Origin: JAFGJQ01 sp964586145
GTDB lineage: Bacteria > Planctomycetota > Phycisphaerae > UBA1845
NCBI GenBank assembly: GCA_964586145.1
Contig: CAZPHH010000030.1
Location: 1 to 49,263 of the forward strand
Reading direction: 5' to 3'
Length of the DNA: 49,263 nucleotides
Position numbers and translations under genes: made by a program. A model generated the notes under the pieces. It was not told where the DNA came from and made no database searches. It saw only the letters and a list, made by a program, of their open reading frames with translations. Each line of letters opens with the position of its first letter. The first letter of the stretch is position 1. Shown piece after piece: positions 23,358 to 33,512 of the stretch.

Positions 23358-24311
23358 CTACGACGCGACCGTCGCCGCCGCCTTCACAATGGTCTCAATC
23401 TTCTGCATCGCCGTCGCGATCCGCTCTGGCGCGCAGCACTTCACCGGCTTGTCCTTGCAGGCTTCCGAGGAGACGCAGCCGCCCTTCGCCGAGGCGGTCT
23501 GGGCCTGGCCGGCACAGCTCGGCGCGCAGCCCGGCTTGCCTTCCGCGGACGCCGTCTGGGCCTTGCCGCACGTAGACGCGCAGCCGCCGTCGGCCTTCTT
23601 CGCGGCACACGACGCCGGGCAGCCGGCCTTGCCTTCGCTCGAGGCGGTCTGGGCCTGGCCAGCACAGCCCGGTGCACAGCCTGGCTTGCCCTCCGCGGAC
23701 GCGGTCTGGGCCTTGCCGCACGTGGACGCGCAGCCGCCATCGGCCTTCTTCGCGGTACACGACGCCGGGCAACCGGCCTGGCCGGACTCCTTGCCTTCCG
23801 CCAACTTCGCTAGTGCCGCCGACACCACCTCGGCCGCCTTGTCCGCCTGCTCCTGCGTCTCGAAGGTGTAGCCGGCCACCGTGTACTTCAACGGCTCACC
23901 GTTCGCTGCCTTGGACGCCTGGACAGGACAAGCGAAGCAATCCTCCCCGGCGACGTAGCGGACGCTCGCCAGTTTGGCCACCTCGGTCTCCAGTCGCTCC
24001 GCCACACGGGCCGACGCGGCCTCCTCGGTCTCGAAGGTTTCCTCGCCGACCGCGTACACGATCAGGCTGCCCGTCTCCTCTGCCTTCTGCGCCGCCTGCA
24101 CACCGCAATGCGTCGTGAAGTCGCCGACCTTGTAGGTCAGACTCGGAAGGCCCTTGACCAGCTTGGCCATGACGGCCTTGCCTGCGTCTTCGCAGCCAAC
24201 CTTCTTCGCCCCGCACGCGGCCTTCGCTCCGCAGCCCGGGCCAGCCTGCACTGCCGACACCGCGACCGCAAACACCAACACCAGCCCGAAAACAAACAGA
24301 CCCTTCCTCAT
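23358..24311 (-). CDS. Secreted Cys-rich repeat protein
   Basis: A 317-residue protein with a signal peptide (MRKGLFVFGLVLVFAVAVSAVQA). Two related segments of about 50 residues follow (around YAVGEETFETEEAA and YTVAGYTFETQEQA), each preceded by a Cys motif (THCG; DCFACP). The second half holds two near-identical repeats of about 55 residues built from CPASC, KKADGGCAST-CGKAQTASAEGKPGCAP and CAGQAQTAS modules, with over 20 Cys in all. This suits binding of soft metals or thiol redox chemistry in the periplasm (inference). AAGGAGA lies 7 nt before the ATG. The gene is downstream of the polyferredoxin gene on the same strand. I do not recognise the family. Confidence 0.85.
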   Translation of the reverse strand: MRKGLFVFGLVLVFAVAVSAVQAGPGCGAKAACGAKKVGCEDAGKAVMAKLVKGLPSLTYKVGDFTTHCGVQAAQKAEETGSLIVYAVGEETFETEEAASARVAERLETEVAKLASVRYVAGEDCFACPVQASKAANGEPLKYTVAGYTFETQEQADKAAEVVSAALAKLAEGKESGQAGCPASCTAKKADGGCASTCGKAQTASAEGKPGCAPGCAGQAQTASSEGKAGCPASCAAKKADGGCASTCGKAQTASAEGKPGCAPSCAGQAQTASAKGGCVSSEACKDKPVKCCAPERIATAMQKIETIVKAAATVAS

Positions 24312-24659
24312 GATCCATTCTCCTTACTCTTCAAGAGGTTATTCTTGCGCCGATGCGGTCCTGTCCCCCGCGGGACACGCTCCCCCGCCGCAAACACGAC
24401 GGAGAAAGCCGTAAATGTTGGACTCGCCAGTCGGTCTCATGCTATTCCCTTTAACGACCCCAGACCGGAATCCCCTGCGGAACTAAGTTCTGTTGGAGGG
24501 ACAAACTTGTTGCCTAAACGAGACAATGGGCGGCAAATTCGTCGTTCCCAATGGCCGTATTCCTGAATATGTGTCGTAGTTGCTACGCCGTGGATGGGCA
24601 GGCCGGTTGGCAGCCCGGATTCGGGTCGGAGTCGTCCAGCCTTCCGTGGAATCTGGCTC
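24312..24659. other. Intergenic region between Cys-rich and polyferredoxin genes
   Basis: This is 348 bases on the path of minus-strand transcription. It is slightly less GC-rich than its surroundings. I see no gene, and no promoter I would defend. Its size suggests that the Cys-rich gene has its own promoter here. Confidence 0.4.
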
Positions 24660-25844
24660 CTAGTCCCCGTCCAGCCCCAGCGGATCGTAACCCTCGATCG
24701 AGAAGGGGGAGGGACGCCAGATTTCGCCGTCGAAATACGGTTCGGTAATGGCTTCCCGAATGGCCTCCTCGTCCGTCTGTGACGGATCATAGGTGATCCG
24801 CACGGGCACGTGTCCCGGTCCCGGCCAAGCCTCCACGAAGATGTAACCGGGGACCTCGAACTCGTCGTCCCGCTCGACGAAATAGACGAACAGCGACGCC
24901 CGGCCCCGGCAGGTCAGGTCGTCCACTCTCAGTTCGAGGGATGCGGTCTCGGCCGGTTCGTCGCCGCGACCTTCCGCCACCGCTCGAAACGACGGCAGCG
25001 GAAAGGCGTACGCGGCCCCGACCGCGGCGGCCAGCGAGAGCAGCAGAATCCCAATGAGGGCGGCCTGCGACCACGACCCACCGAACGACTTGGGGGGTCC
25101 CCACGTCAGAGCGCCCTTCTTCTCTTGCGGGCAGACCTCGACGCAGTTCAGGCACGACAGGCACCGGGCCGCCGTCACCTGTTTGACCTCGTCCACCTTG
25201 ATGCCCGTCGGGCACACCTTCGCGCACAGTCCGCAGTCAATGCATGCGTCGCCGTGTCGCTGCACGCGCGTCAGCCCGAACCGGGACAGCGGGTGCATCA
25301 CCGCCGCCAGCGGGCAGAACCAGCGACAGAACGGCATCACGATGAACAGCGAAAAAAGTACGATCGACCCGGCAACGACGTACGCCCAGTAGGTGATGTC
25401 CTCCCCGTGCCGGCTGATCAGCGCATAGCACGGGTCCGCCCGGCGAAATTCCAGTTCCGACGCCGACCACGTGAAGTACAGGATGATCACCAGCACGACG
25501 TATTTCAGCAGGGCCAGCCCGCGATCCAGCTTGTACGGCACGCGAACCGGCCGGACGCCGACTCGCTTCATGCCGGCCTGCAGCCACTCCGAAATGGCGC
25601 CGATCGGGCAGGCGTACCCGCAGAACGCGCGACGGAGCAGCAGCGCCGTCAGCAGCACGGCGCCCAGCACGTAGAAGTTCGACACGCCCAGCGAGCAGAG
25701 CATGTTCCCTTCGTGGATGTAGGTGTAGATCGCCTCCACGCCGCCGAAGGGGCAGAACAACTCCGCGTTCCCCTTGACCACGAAGACAGCGATCAGGGTC
25801 AACGCCACGAAGGCGAACTGCACCAACCGTCTTTTTCGTTTCAT
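24660..25844 (-). CDS. Polyferredoxin-type 4Fe-4S membrane protein (NapH/NosR-like) with HMA-like C-terminus
   Basis: The 394-residue protein has several membrane helices and the two CxxxCP motifs of the NapH/NosR/CcoG group (CGYACPIG, CRWFCPLA). Two ferredoxin-type clusters follow, CIDCGLCAKVCP and CLSCLNCVEVCP. Such proteins carry electrons across or along the membrane. After a further helix, the last 100 residues resemble a heavy-metal-associated domain (beta-alpha-beta; LELRVDDLTCRGRASL), but only one of the two usual CxxC cysteines is left. I chose ATG 25844 (MKRKRRLVQFAF); ATG 25889 and 25910 are possible. It sits between a TPR gene and a Cys-rich secreted protein gene, which suggests a joint metal or thiol-redox role. 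Confidence 0.9.
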   Translation of the reverse strand: MKRKRRLVQFAFVALTLIAVFVVKGNAELFCPFGGVEAIYTYIHEGNMLCSLGVSNFYVLGAVLLTALLLRRAFCGYACPIGAISEWLQAGMKRVGVRPVRVPYKLDRGLALLKYVVLVIILYFTWSASELEFRRADPCYALISRHGEDITYWAYVVAGSIVLFSLFIVMPFCRWFCPLAAVMHPLSRFGLTRVQRHGDACIDCGLCAKVCPTGIKVDEVKQVTAARCLSCLNCVEVCPQEKKGALTWGPPKSFGGSWSQAALIGILLLSLAAAVGAAYAFPLPSFRAVAEGRGDEPAETASLELRVDDLTCRGRASLFVYFVERDDEFEVPGYIFVEAWPGPGHVPVRITYDPSQTDEEAIREAITEPYFDGEIWRPSPFSIEGYDPLGLDGD

Positions 25845-25959
25845 GGAATCCAAAACCCGGGGAAACCCGGTCCGACGGCCTTCGCTCATAATGCCGGACG
25901 GGGGATGCACCTCTGGCGGGCACCATCGCCCCGTCCAACGCCAATCCGGTTTTCTCGGA

Positions 25960-26835
25960 CTACTTCTTGTCCCCGCCCGACGCAGTGGAAGTCCCGCTGC
26001 CGCACTTGGTCCGGCTCGGGCAGCTTCCGCAGCTCGTCCCGCCGCTGCAACTGGATTCCTTGACCTTCGATTCGGTCTTGAGGGCGAGGGCGAACCCGGG
26101 GTTGTCCGTCAGCGACGCGAGGTCCTTGTCGGCGGACGCCCGGCTCTTGAACATGTCCAGCCGACTGGGTGGGATGTTCTCAAACGCCTGGACCAGCCAC
26201 TTCAGGGCCGCTTCGGCATCCCCTGCCTGCGCATGAGCACAGGCCAGGTTGTAGAAGAGAGCGGGCGAGGAGTTCTCCGGCGCTTTGAAATCGGCCAGCA
26301 CAGCCTTGGCTTCGTCGGTCCGCCCCTGACGAGCCACGGCGATCGCCTTCAGAAGCAGCAGATCGGGGGTCATCTGGTCCGCGGCGATTTGTGCGATGGT
26401 GGCTTCCGCCTCCGCGGTCTGCCCCATCTGCAACTGGCTCTGGGCAAGTGCGGCCGCCGAGTCGGCCGACTTCTCCCGTTCGAAGGTCTTCTGGTCGAGC
26501 GCGAGGGCTTCACTGTAGACCTCGCGCTCGTAATAGAATGCGCGAAGGGCCGAGCTCACGGCCGCCAGCCGCTCCGGGTTGGTTTCCTTCGCCACGGCCT
26601 CACGCATCTTAATGACGCGCCGCAGCACCGCGTACGCCTCGCGGCACTCGGTGTTCCCCGTGTCCGCCTTGGCGGCCTTGCCGTATGCCTCCAGCGCCCC
26701 GTCGAAGTCTGCCTTGGCCAGCAGCGTCTCCGCCTGGGCCTTGTAGTCGGCCACCTGTTCGGTGTTGTCCGCCCAGGCCAATCCAGCCACACACAGCGCG
26801 ATCCCCAGGGACCAGACCACTCGACGGGTACTCAT
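25960..26835 (-). CDS. Secreted TPR protein with Cys-rich tail
   Basis: A 290-residue protein with a signal peptide (MSTRRVVWSLGIALCVAGLAWA) and tetratricopeptide-like helical pairs throughout (YKAQAETLLAKADFDGALEAYGKAAK; ALFYNLACAHAQAGDAEAALKWL in short blocks). These usually serve protein-protein contacts. The tail holds a Cys cluster, CSGGTSCGSCPSRTKCGSG, that could bind metal. The ATG at 26835 has AAGGAGAG as ribosome binding site; the longer frame to 26931 is not needed. It is the first gene of the minus-strand group 26835-23358, 115 bp before the polyferredoxin gene. Confidence 0.87.
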   Translation of the reverse strand: MSTRRVVWSLGIALCVAGLAWADNTEQVADYKAQAETLLAKADFDGALEAYGKAAKADTGNTECREAYAVLRRVIKMREAVAKETNPERLAAVSSALRAFYYEREVYSEALALDQKTFEREKSADSAAALAQSQLQMGQTAEAEATIAQIAADQMTPDLLLLKAIAVARQGRTDEAKAVLADFKAPENSSPALFYNLACAHAQAGDAEAALKWLVQAFENIPPSRLDMFKSRASADKDLASLTDNPGFALALKTESKVKESSCSGGTSCGSCPSRTKCGSGTSTASGGDKK

Positions 26836-27423
26836 ATTGCTCTCCTTGTGAATGCTCAGACTACAGAACCGCAACGCGGTGGCCCCCGGACGAGGGCGAC
26901 AATCCGTACGACGGCTCCCCGGAACGCCCACCTCCCCGAGGGTCCAGCCGCGTGCTCATCCGCTTGAACGGCCACCGGCGGTCCCATCCTGCGGACAAGC
27001 TGCGAATCCATGATACCGGAAACCCCACCTGCGCGTCAGCGCCGCGGGCAGTGACGCAGAAGAACCGTTGCCACAGCTAAATCGCCGCCGGCATTCTTGC
27101 TGTATCACTGTAACCCAGTTCGGCAATCGCCCGCAAGTGATCAGGGTAGCTTTCTCCGCTCACTGTGGACCGGCTCTCCGCGTGGGGACAGACCCGTTTC
27201 CCAGCCTGACCCTGCAGGCAGTTGCGCGACCCGAATTGGCCCTGTAAGATCGGCCCGGCGCGGAATCAACGAGGGTTAGATCGTCGTTGCGCGCCGGTCG
27301 GGCGCCGCCCCGCGGCCGGCGGTCGGAAGGGACACGGGGGCGGGAGCCGCCCAGTTTGCCTGCAGAACGCGCCGGGTTGCAGATCCTGAGGGTCTAAAGC
27401 GGCGTTTTCCGGGACACAGACCC
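26836..27423. other. Divergent intergenic region, TPR gene / prepilin-like gene
   Basis: 588 bases without a supported gene. It must include the promoter of the minus-strand Cys/Fe-S cluster, but I find no convincing hexamer pair. No repeats beyond short GC palindromes. Confidence 0.4.
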
Positions 27424-28431
27424 ATGACCCTTTCTTTCGACTCCCATCGCCGTGCAAACATTCAGAGTCCCTACGCCCCGCGCAGACTTTCACGCCGCGA
27501 TGGGCGCGATGCCTTCGTCCGACAGCCCACAGCTCGCCATCCCGGCGCGCCGGGACCCGTGGCGACCCACGGCCCACAGCCTTGCCTCGCCCTTCGTCCC
27601 TTCGTCCCTCCGTCCCTTCGTCCCTCGCGTTCCGCCTTCACCCTCATCGAGCTGCTGGTCGTGGTTTCCATCATCGCCCTGCTCGTGTCGATTCTGCTGC
27701 CGGGGCTCAAGCGGGCGCGGTGGCAGGCGCGGTCGGTCCAATGCGGGGCGAACGTGCGGCAGCTCGGCGTGGGAATGACGCTGTACCAGAACGAGTACAA
27801 CGTCTTTCCTGCACACCAGTGGCGGCTGAACGACGCCGCGGACACCCGCATCCGCTGGTTCAACGCGATGGCGAACCTTCTGGACGGATACAAGGTGCAG
27901 AGCTGCCCGTCCGTGCCGAGTTGGGAGGTCGGGCGGAACAACTCCTACGGCTACAACTACAAATACCTCGGCAGCGCCCGCGAGAACGACGTGAGCCAGA
28001 CCCCGCCGTGGGAGAACTTCCCCGTGCAGTGGGTCCGCTCGCCGTCGCTGACCATCGCCTTCGGCGACACGGACGGCACCGGCTGGAAGAAAGACCACGT
28101 CAACGGCGTGAACGACGTGGACATGTTCGGCAATCACGGCTACACGCTGGACCCGACCTACATCCCGACATACGCCGTTCACACCCTCAGCGGCGGGACA
28201 CCCGAACCGTACGCATGGCTCAGATACCGCACGTATATCTCCACCCGCCACCTCGGCGGCTCAAACCTCTGCTTCGCGGACGGCCACGTGGAAACGCTCA
28301 CCCCGCAGAAAGTCTACGTCGACAACCGCTACTGGAACGGGTACGGCCGGGAGGATGCGATTCGCGATCCGCACGTGTCCTACAAGTACCAGGACGGCGA
28401 ATGGCGGTTTCCAGACGTCGTCGCGAAATAG
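27424..28431 (+). CDS. Prepilin-like protein with H-X9-DG motif
   Basis: A type IV pilin/type II pseudopilin-like protein, 335 residues. The prepilin N-methylation signal is SAFTLIELLVVVSIIALLVSILLPGL, seen here as FTLIELL plus a hydrophobic helix. The C-terminal H-X9-DG motif (HLGGSNLCFADGH) is typical of the large planctomycete pseudopilin families. The leader before FTLIELL is about 70 residues in this frame, far longer than normal. It includes a low-complexity stretch (LRPFVPPSLRPS) coded by a TTCGTCCC-type repeat at 27594-27630. The real start may be a downstream GTG or CTG, or the leader may be repeat-expanded. No ribosome binding site is visible at 27424. Residues 100-330 form the globular, Tyr/Trp-rich head. 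Confidence 0.88.
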   Translation: MTLSFDSHRRANIQSPYAPRRLSRRDGRDAFVRQPTARHPGAPGPVATHGPQPCLALRPFVPPSLRPSRSAFTLIELLVVVSIIALLVSILLPGLKRARWQARSVQCGANVRQLGVGMTLYQNEYNVFPAHQWRLNDAADTRIRWFNAMANLLDGYKVQSCPSVPSWEVGRNNSYGYNYKYLGSARENDVSQTPPWENFPVQWVRSPSLTIAFGDTDGTGWKKDHVNGVNDVDMFGNHGYTLDPTYIPTYAVHTLSGGTPEPYAWLRYRTYISTRHLGGSNLCFADGHVETLTPQKVYVDNRYWNGYGREDAIRDPHVSYKYQDGEWRFPDVVAK

Positions 28432-28511
28432 CCCATCGGGAAACGCAGATGGAAGAACCGAGAGCGGACGCGCGGTGGTCGGCCCGCGCGCCGGGGGGCC
28501 GTACGAAAGAG

Positions 28512-28549
28512 GAACCGCCGCCCGGTCGCGGACGACCGGGCGGCGGTTC
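28512..28549. terminator. Bidirectional terminator hairpin, 17-bp perfect stem
   Basis: GAACCGCCGCCCGGTCG at 28512-28528 pairs fully with 28533-28549 around a CGGA loop. It lies between the convergent prepilin-like and metallopeptidase genes. There is no T-run on either side. Confidence 0.75.
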
Positions 28550-28577
28550 AAGGGATCTGGGGTGACGGCCGATGCGT

Positions 28578-31391
28578 TTACTGCGGGCCGGAGGTCTCCA
28601 GGACGGCCAGGAAGGCCGGCACGTCGGCCAGGTTCACCGCATTGTCGGCGTTCAGGTCGCCCGCGGCGCACGCGGCACTCACCGGATCGCTTTCGAAGCA
28701 CTCCTGGAAGGCGGCGAAGTCGGCCAGGTCCACGTCGCCGTCCTCGTCCATGTCGCCGTCGCCCCCTTCCAGCAGGGCGCTGATCGTCACGTCGTCGATG
28801 TTCCAGCCGCAGTACGTCCAGCCGACATCGGTCGTGCCCATCGTCCAGCGCAGGTAAACCGTCGGCTGGTTGTCGGCCAGGGCCGAAATGTCAAATTCCT
28901 GCAGTACCCACGAGGTGTCCGCGATATCCGTATCCGGGTTCTCCCAGATGGTCGTCCAGCTCGTCCCGTTGTTGCTCACCCGGACGTACGCGTGGTCGTA
29001 CGTATTGCGTTCCACGCCCAGCCAACGCCAGAACCGCAGCTTCACCGCCGCGAGCCCGGTACAATCAATGGCCGTGCTGGTCAGGTGCCTCTCCGAAAGA
29101 TAGTTCGCGTAATCGCCGTTCAGGTTATATCCATACACGTTCAAGCCGGTGTGCCCGCCGGTGGGGTCCGGACCGCCGTACTGCCCGCCGCCACCCGTCG
29201 GCTGACCCCACGCCCACTGACCTTCGGTGGTCCAGCCGGGGTTGGTGTCCATGTTCCACTCGTACACGACCTGCGGAATCCCCACGGTCAGATTGACCGG
29301 CCGGGTGGTGTCCCCCACGTGGTCGGTGGTGTTCACGAAGTTCAGCGTGGCCGTGTGCGGACTTTGCGGCAGGGCGGCCGCACTGGCGTGGATGGTCACG
29401 GTGACAACTGCCGAGTCGCCCGCCGAGGGCAGAAAGCCGGACCCGTTGGCAATGGTCAGCCACGTTGCGGGCGTGGTCACGCTGTAGTGGATGCCGCCCG
29501 GCCCGAGGTTCTGGACCGTGTAGTTCATGCCGGCCGGAGTGAACGGACCCCCGCGGGGGCCTTCGGCGTCGAAGCCGGCGCCGGGCGAGACAGTCAGCCC
29601 GGTGGGCAGGGCCGGGCAGTTGAGATTGTGCGCCCCGAACCCGGCGCAGATTTCGCTGTGATGCGGCGTCCCGTTGTCGAGGTTGGCGTCGTCGTCGTCC
29701 AGCGTCAGGAAGTCGATGGCGATCTGCGGTGTGATCATCGTGCCGGTGTGCAACAGAATCGAGTTCACCGTCAGATTCGACAGGATGTCCAGGTAGTCCG
29801 TCGGCTCCGTCACCACCAGTTCGTTCCGCGTGCTCCACACGGCGCCGGAGAGCAGTTGTCCGCAGTAGTGAACGCTGGAGTCGTTGCAGGGGTACTGCAT
29901 CGTGTTGTCCGCGTTCCGCAGGCCGCTGTTGCAGTCGCCGAAGAAGCCGTAACCCAGCACCGGGTCGTCCACGGGGAGCATGCTGAAGCAGTCGCTCATG
30001 CCTTCGCCGTACTGGCCCTGGCCGCTGGGGGTCTGGTCGATCACGTGGTGCCCGTACTCGTGATTCACCACGCTCTGCCAGGCGGTGTTCGGATACCCGC
30101 CGCCGGAGAGGCAGAAGTTGATGGAGCCATCGTACGAGCTCGACCAGGCGTTGCCCGGGCAATAGAGGTCCGTACGGTTGACCACGATCGGCGAGCCGGT
30201 CTCCGAAGGAATTCCGGGGAACGAGGGATTCTGGGCCAGCACCCAGTCCCGCACAGCGTTCGCCGACACGTACGCGTTCACCTGGGCCCGGACATACTCG
30301 CTGTTGTTGGCCTGGTTGTGGATGAAGTTGGCGGGCCCCGGCGGTGTGACGGACTGGCTCAGGGTCTCCTCGGCGCCCGCCCGGTTGTCCACCGTGAAGT
30401 ACAGCCCGTCGACGTACGACCGTACCGTGACCGCGGAACTGCCCGCATTGGAAATGGTGAAATCGCCGTTGCCGTCGGCATACGTGCTGGCCCCGCCCTG
30501 AATGTCAACCCGCGCCCATGGATAAGGCATCAGAACCTCCGGGTTGCACTCGGCGCTTTTCGCCCCTTCGGTCGCCATGCCCAGGACGTTCCCGCCGACG
30601 TCGATGAAGCGGATCAGGTCTTCCTGATAGAGCACCTTCCCGGTTTCCGCATCGGTCACGAACCGCCACGCCTCATAGCCGGCGTCCGTCCGGTCATTCT
30701 GAGCCGTGAAGGTGAAGGCCAGACGCGGCTTCTCCTGCTTCTCCGTGCCCGCCCAGATCACCAGCTCCGGCTCCGAAGTGGTAATCGCCCCGCCCGGAAC
30801 GGACGGCAGCTCACGGCCCAGCGCATCGAAACGGGCACGCGTGCCGAAGGCGGCCTCCGCCTGCTCCGTCCGAAACTCCGCCTTCGTCAGGTCTGGCCGG
30901 AAGTCGTCCAGGCCCTTCACGCCGGCCGCGGCCAGCGCCATCGGGTAGTCCGCCTCATTCCGGACCAGCAGCCGCAGGTCCGCGCGGAAAACCGGGATCC
31001 CGTCCCGATGCTGCTGGTACTGAACGAGCGTGAACTTGTAGGTGTCGGTCTGCCGGTCGTACATGACCGGCTGCACGGACCGCTCGCCGCGCAGCCCGAC
31101 GACCGGGGCCAGTTCCTCCTGCGTAACCCCGAGCACATCGGCATGACGGGCCACGAAGGCGTCGGCCGACGCCTCCGGCGTGGCTCCGAACGAGAGCGGC
31201 TGGCCGTAGATCCGGCTGATTCGCCCCCCTTCACGATGCACGCGAGCGGCCGGGAGCGCCTCCTGCATCTTCTCCAGCGCGCGGGCGTCGGCCGGCGCCG
31301 GATCGATCGGGGTGTTCTCCTGTGCCGTCACGAGTGTGCCGGCCAGCGCCGACACAGCCAAGGCCATCGCGAGAAAAGTACCCTTCTGCAT
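28578..31391 (-). CDS. Large secreted metallopeptidase (M36/M4-like) with dockerin-like C-terminus
   Basis: The 937-residue protein has a signal peptide (MQKGTFLAMALAVSALAG), an FTP/PepSY-type inhibitory propeptide up to about 270, and the zinc motif HEYGH at 444-448 followed by the GEGMSDCF glutamate region, all in the order of fungalysin/thermolysin-type proteases. A beta-sandwich with the pattern of a BACON or Ig-like domain (YTVQNLGPGGIHYSVTTPATWLT in short blocks) and a MAM/immune-inhibitor-A-like module (WGQPTGGGG...WNIDDVTISA) follow. The end carries two dockerin-like calcium loops, DEDGDVDLADFAAF and LNADNAVNLADVPAF. AAGGAGG precedes the ATG at 31391. The opposite strand is also open for over 1000 codons here but is a GC-skew shadow. 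Confidence 0.92.
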   Translation of the reverse strand: MQKGTFLAMALAVSALAGTLVTAQENTPIDPAPADARALEKMQEALPAARVHREGGRISRIYGQPLSFGATPEASADAFVARHADVLGVTQEELAPVVGLRGERSVQPVMYDRQTDTYKFTLVQYQQHRDGIPVFRADLRLLVRNEADYPMALAAAGVKGLDDFRPDLTKAEFRTEQAEAAFGTRARFDALGRELPSVPGGAITTSEPELVIWAGTEKQEKPRLAFTFTAQNDRTDAGYEAWRFVTDAETGKVLYQEDLIRFIDVGGNVLGMATEGAKSAECNPEVLMPYPWARVDIQGGASTYADGNGDFTISNAGSSAVTVRSYVDGLYFTVDNRAGAEETLSQSVTPPGPANFIHNQANNSEYVRAQVNAYVSANAVRDWVLAQNPSFPGIPSETGSPIVVNRTDLYCPGNAWSSSYDGSINFCLSGGGYPNTAWQSVVNHEYGHHVIDQTPSGQGQYGEGMSDCFSMLPVDDPVLGYGFFGDCNSGLRNADNTMQYPCNDSSVHYCGQLLSGAVWSTRNELVVTEPTDYLDILSNLTVNSILLHTGTMITPQIAIDFLTLDDDDANLDNGTPHHSEICAGFGAHNLNCPALPTGLTVSPGAGFDAEGPRGGPFTPAGMNYTVQNLGPGGIHYSVTTPATWLTIANGSGFLPSAGDSAVVTVTIHASAAALPQSPHTATLNFVNTTDHVGDTTRPVNLTVGIPQVVYEWNMDTNPGWTTEGQWAWGQPTGGGGQYGGPDPTGGHTGLNVYGYNLNGDYANYLSERHLTSTAIDCTGLAAVKLRFWRWLGVERNTYDHAYVRVSNNGTSWTTIWENPDTDIADTSWVLQEFDISALADNQPTVYLRWTMGTTDVGWTYCGWNIDDVTISALLEGGDGDMDEDGDVDLADFAAFQECFESDPVSAACAAGDLNADNAVNLADVPAFLAVLETSGPQ

Positions 31392-31889
31392 TGTCCTTGC
31401 CTCCTTCTTGGGCTGTCCACCCGATCGGCGGGTCCGTTCCGCCGGTGGGAGCCTCCGGACTCCGGATCGCGCCGCTTCTCGGCCGCGCGGCACCTTCCGG
31501 GCGCGAATCCCGAATCCGCAGGTCTGATAACACGACGGGGCGTGGGCGAGCGGAACGCTGCAGTTGCCGAACCCATCCCAAACGCCGGCACCACACCCGT
31601 TGCGGGCGTGGCCGTCCCTGTTTGCATCATACGAGAATCGACCTCGTGAATGCAACGTCAAGCCTGGATTTGCAGATGCGGACGGCATCCGTCCCGCGGA
31701 TCGCCCGCATTTCCCGCCGCCAGGGCGATTCGGTGGCGGCAACACCCATAAGTGGTTATTCTACCGGACGTTAATCCGGAGCCTGCGACGGTGCGGCCGC
31801 AGCGTTGCAAAATGCGGCGGCGCCCTCACAATGAGTCTCAGCCCGGCGGGGACCCGTCGCGGACGCAAGGAGTGACACACCGGTCAACC
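31392..31889. other. Divergent intergenic region, metallopeptidase / sigma-54 activator
   Basis: These 498 bases hold a candidate minus-strand promoter at 31626-31655 (listed). No gene is supported. I see no clear sigma-54 -24/-12 element (GG-N10-GC with flanking consensus) here. Confidence 0.4.
31626..31655 (-). promoter_or_regulatory. Candidate promoter of the metallopeptidase gene
   Basis: On the minus strand, TTGCAT (31655-31650) is followed after 18 bp by TATGAT (31631-31626). The leader would be about 230 nt. The -35 matches only three of six positions. Confidence 0.4.
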
Positions 31890-33266
<1,377 letters not shown>

Positions 33267-33269
33267 AGA

Positions 33270-33304
33270 AGGCACGGAGGGACGAAGGCACGCAGGCACG
33301 AAGG
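33270..33304. repeat. Short GGCACGAAGG-type repeat
   Basis: About 35 bp built from GGGACGAAGGCACG-like units just after the sigma-54 activator stop. The complementary type (CCCTTCGTCCCT) appears inside the prepilin leader at 27594-27630. It is a simple dispersed repeat with no other visible role. Confidence 0.6.
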
Positions 33305-33373
33305 GGCTGGCGCCGGCCGTAGCCGGCGACGCTGCCCATTTCGCTCGTGGGGCCGGCGTTCCCGCCGGCATTG

Positions 33374-33401
33374 CTGGACCGAGATTCCTATCTCGGTCCA
33401 G
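33374..33401. terminator. Hairpin between convergent genes
   Basis: A perfect 12-bp stem CTGGACCGAGAT / ATCTCGGTCCAG with a TCCT loop, downstream of the sigma-54 activator and of the radical SAM gene on the other strand. There is no T-run, so factor-assisted or weak termination is likely. Confidence 0.6.
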
Positions 33402-33512
33402 AACTCCATGATCGCATCGCTCGTCGTTTTGCACGAGAAGGATCCGGCGAACGAAGGATTTCCGAGCATGCGCTGACTCGCGGGTCGGCCCGTCTTCCGT
33501 CCCGGTTGTCGT

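Noticed and set aside
28572..31649. 1025-codon open frame on the plus strand
   Set aside because: It lies antisense to a well-supported metallopeptidase gene; long antisense frames are expected at this GC content and it has no start signal or known motif.
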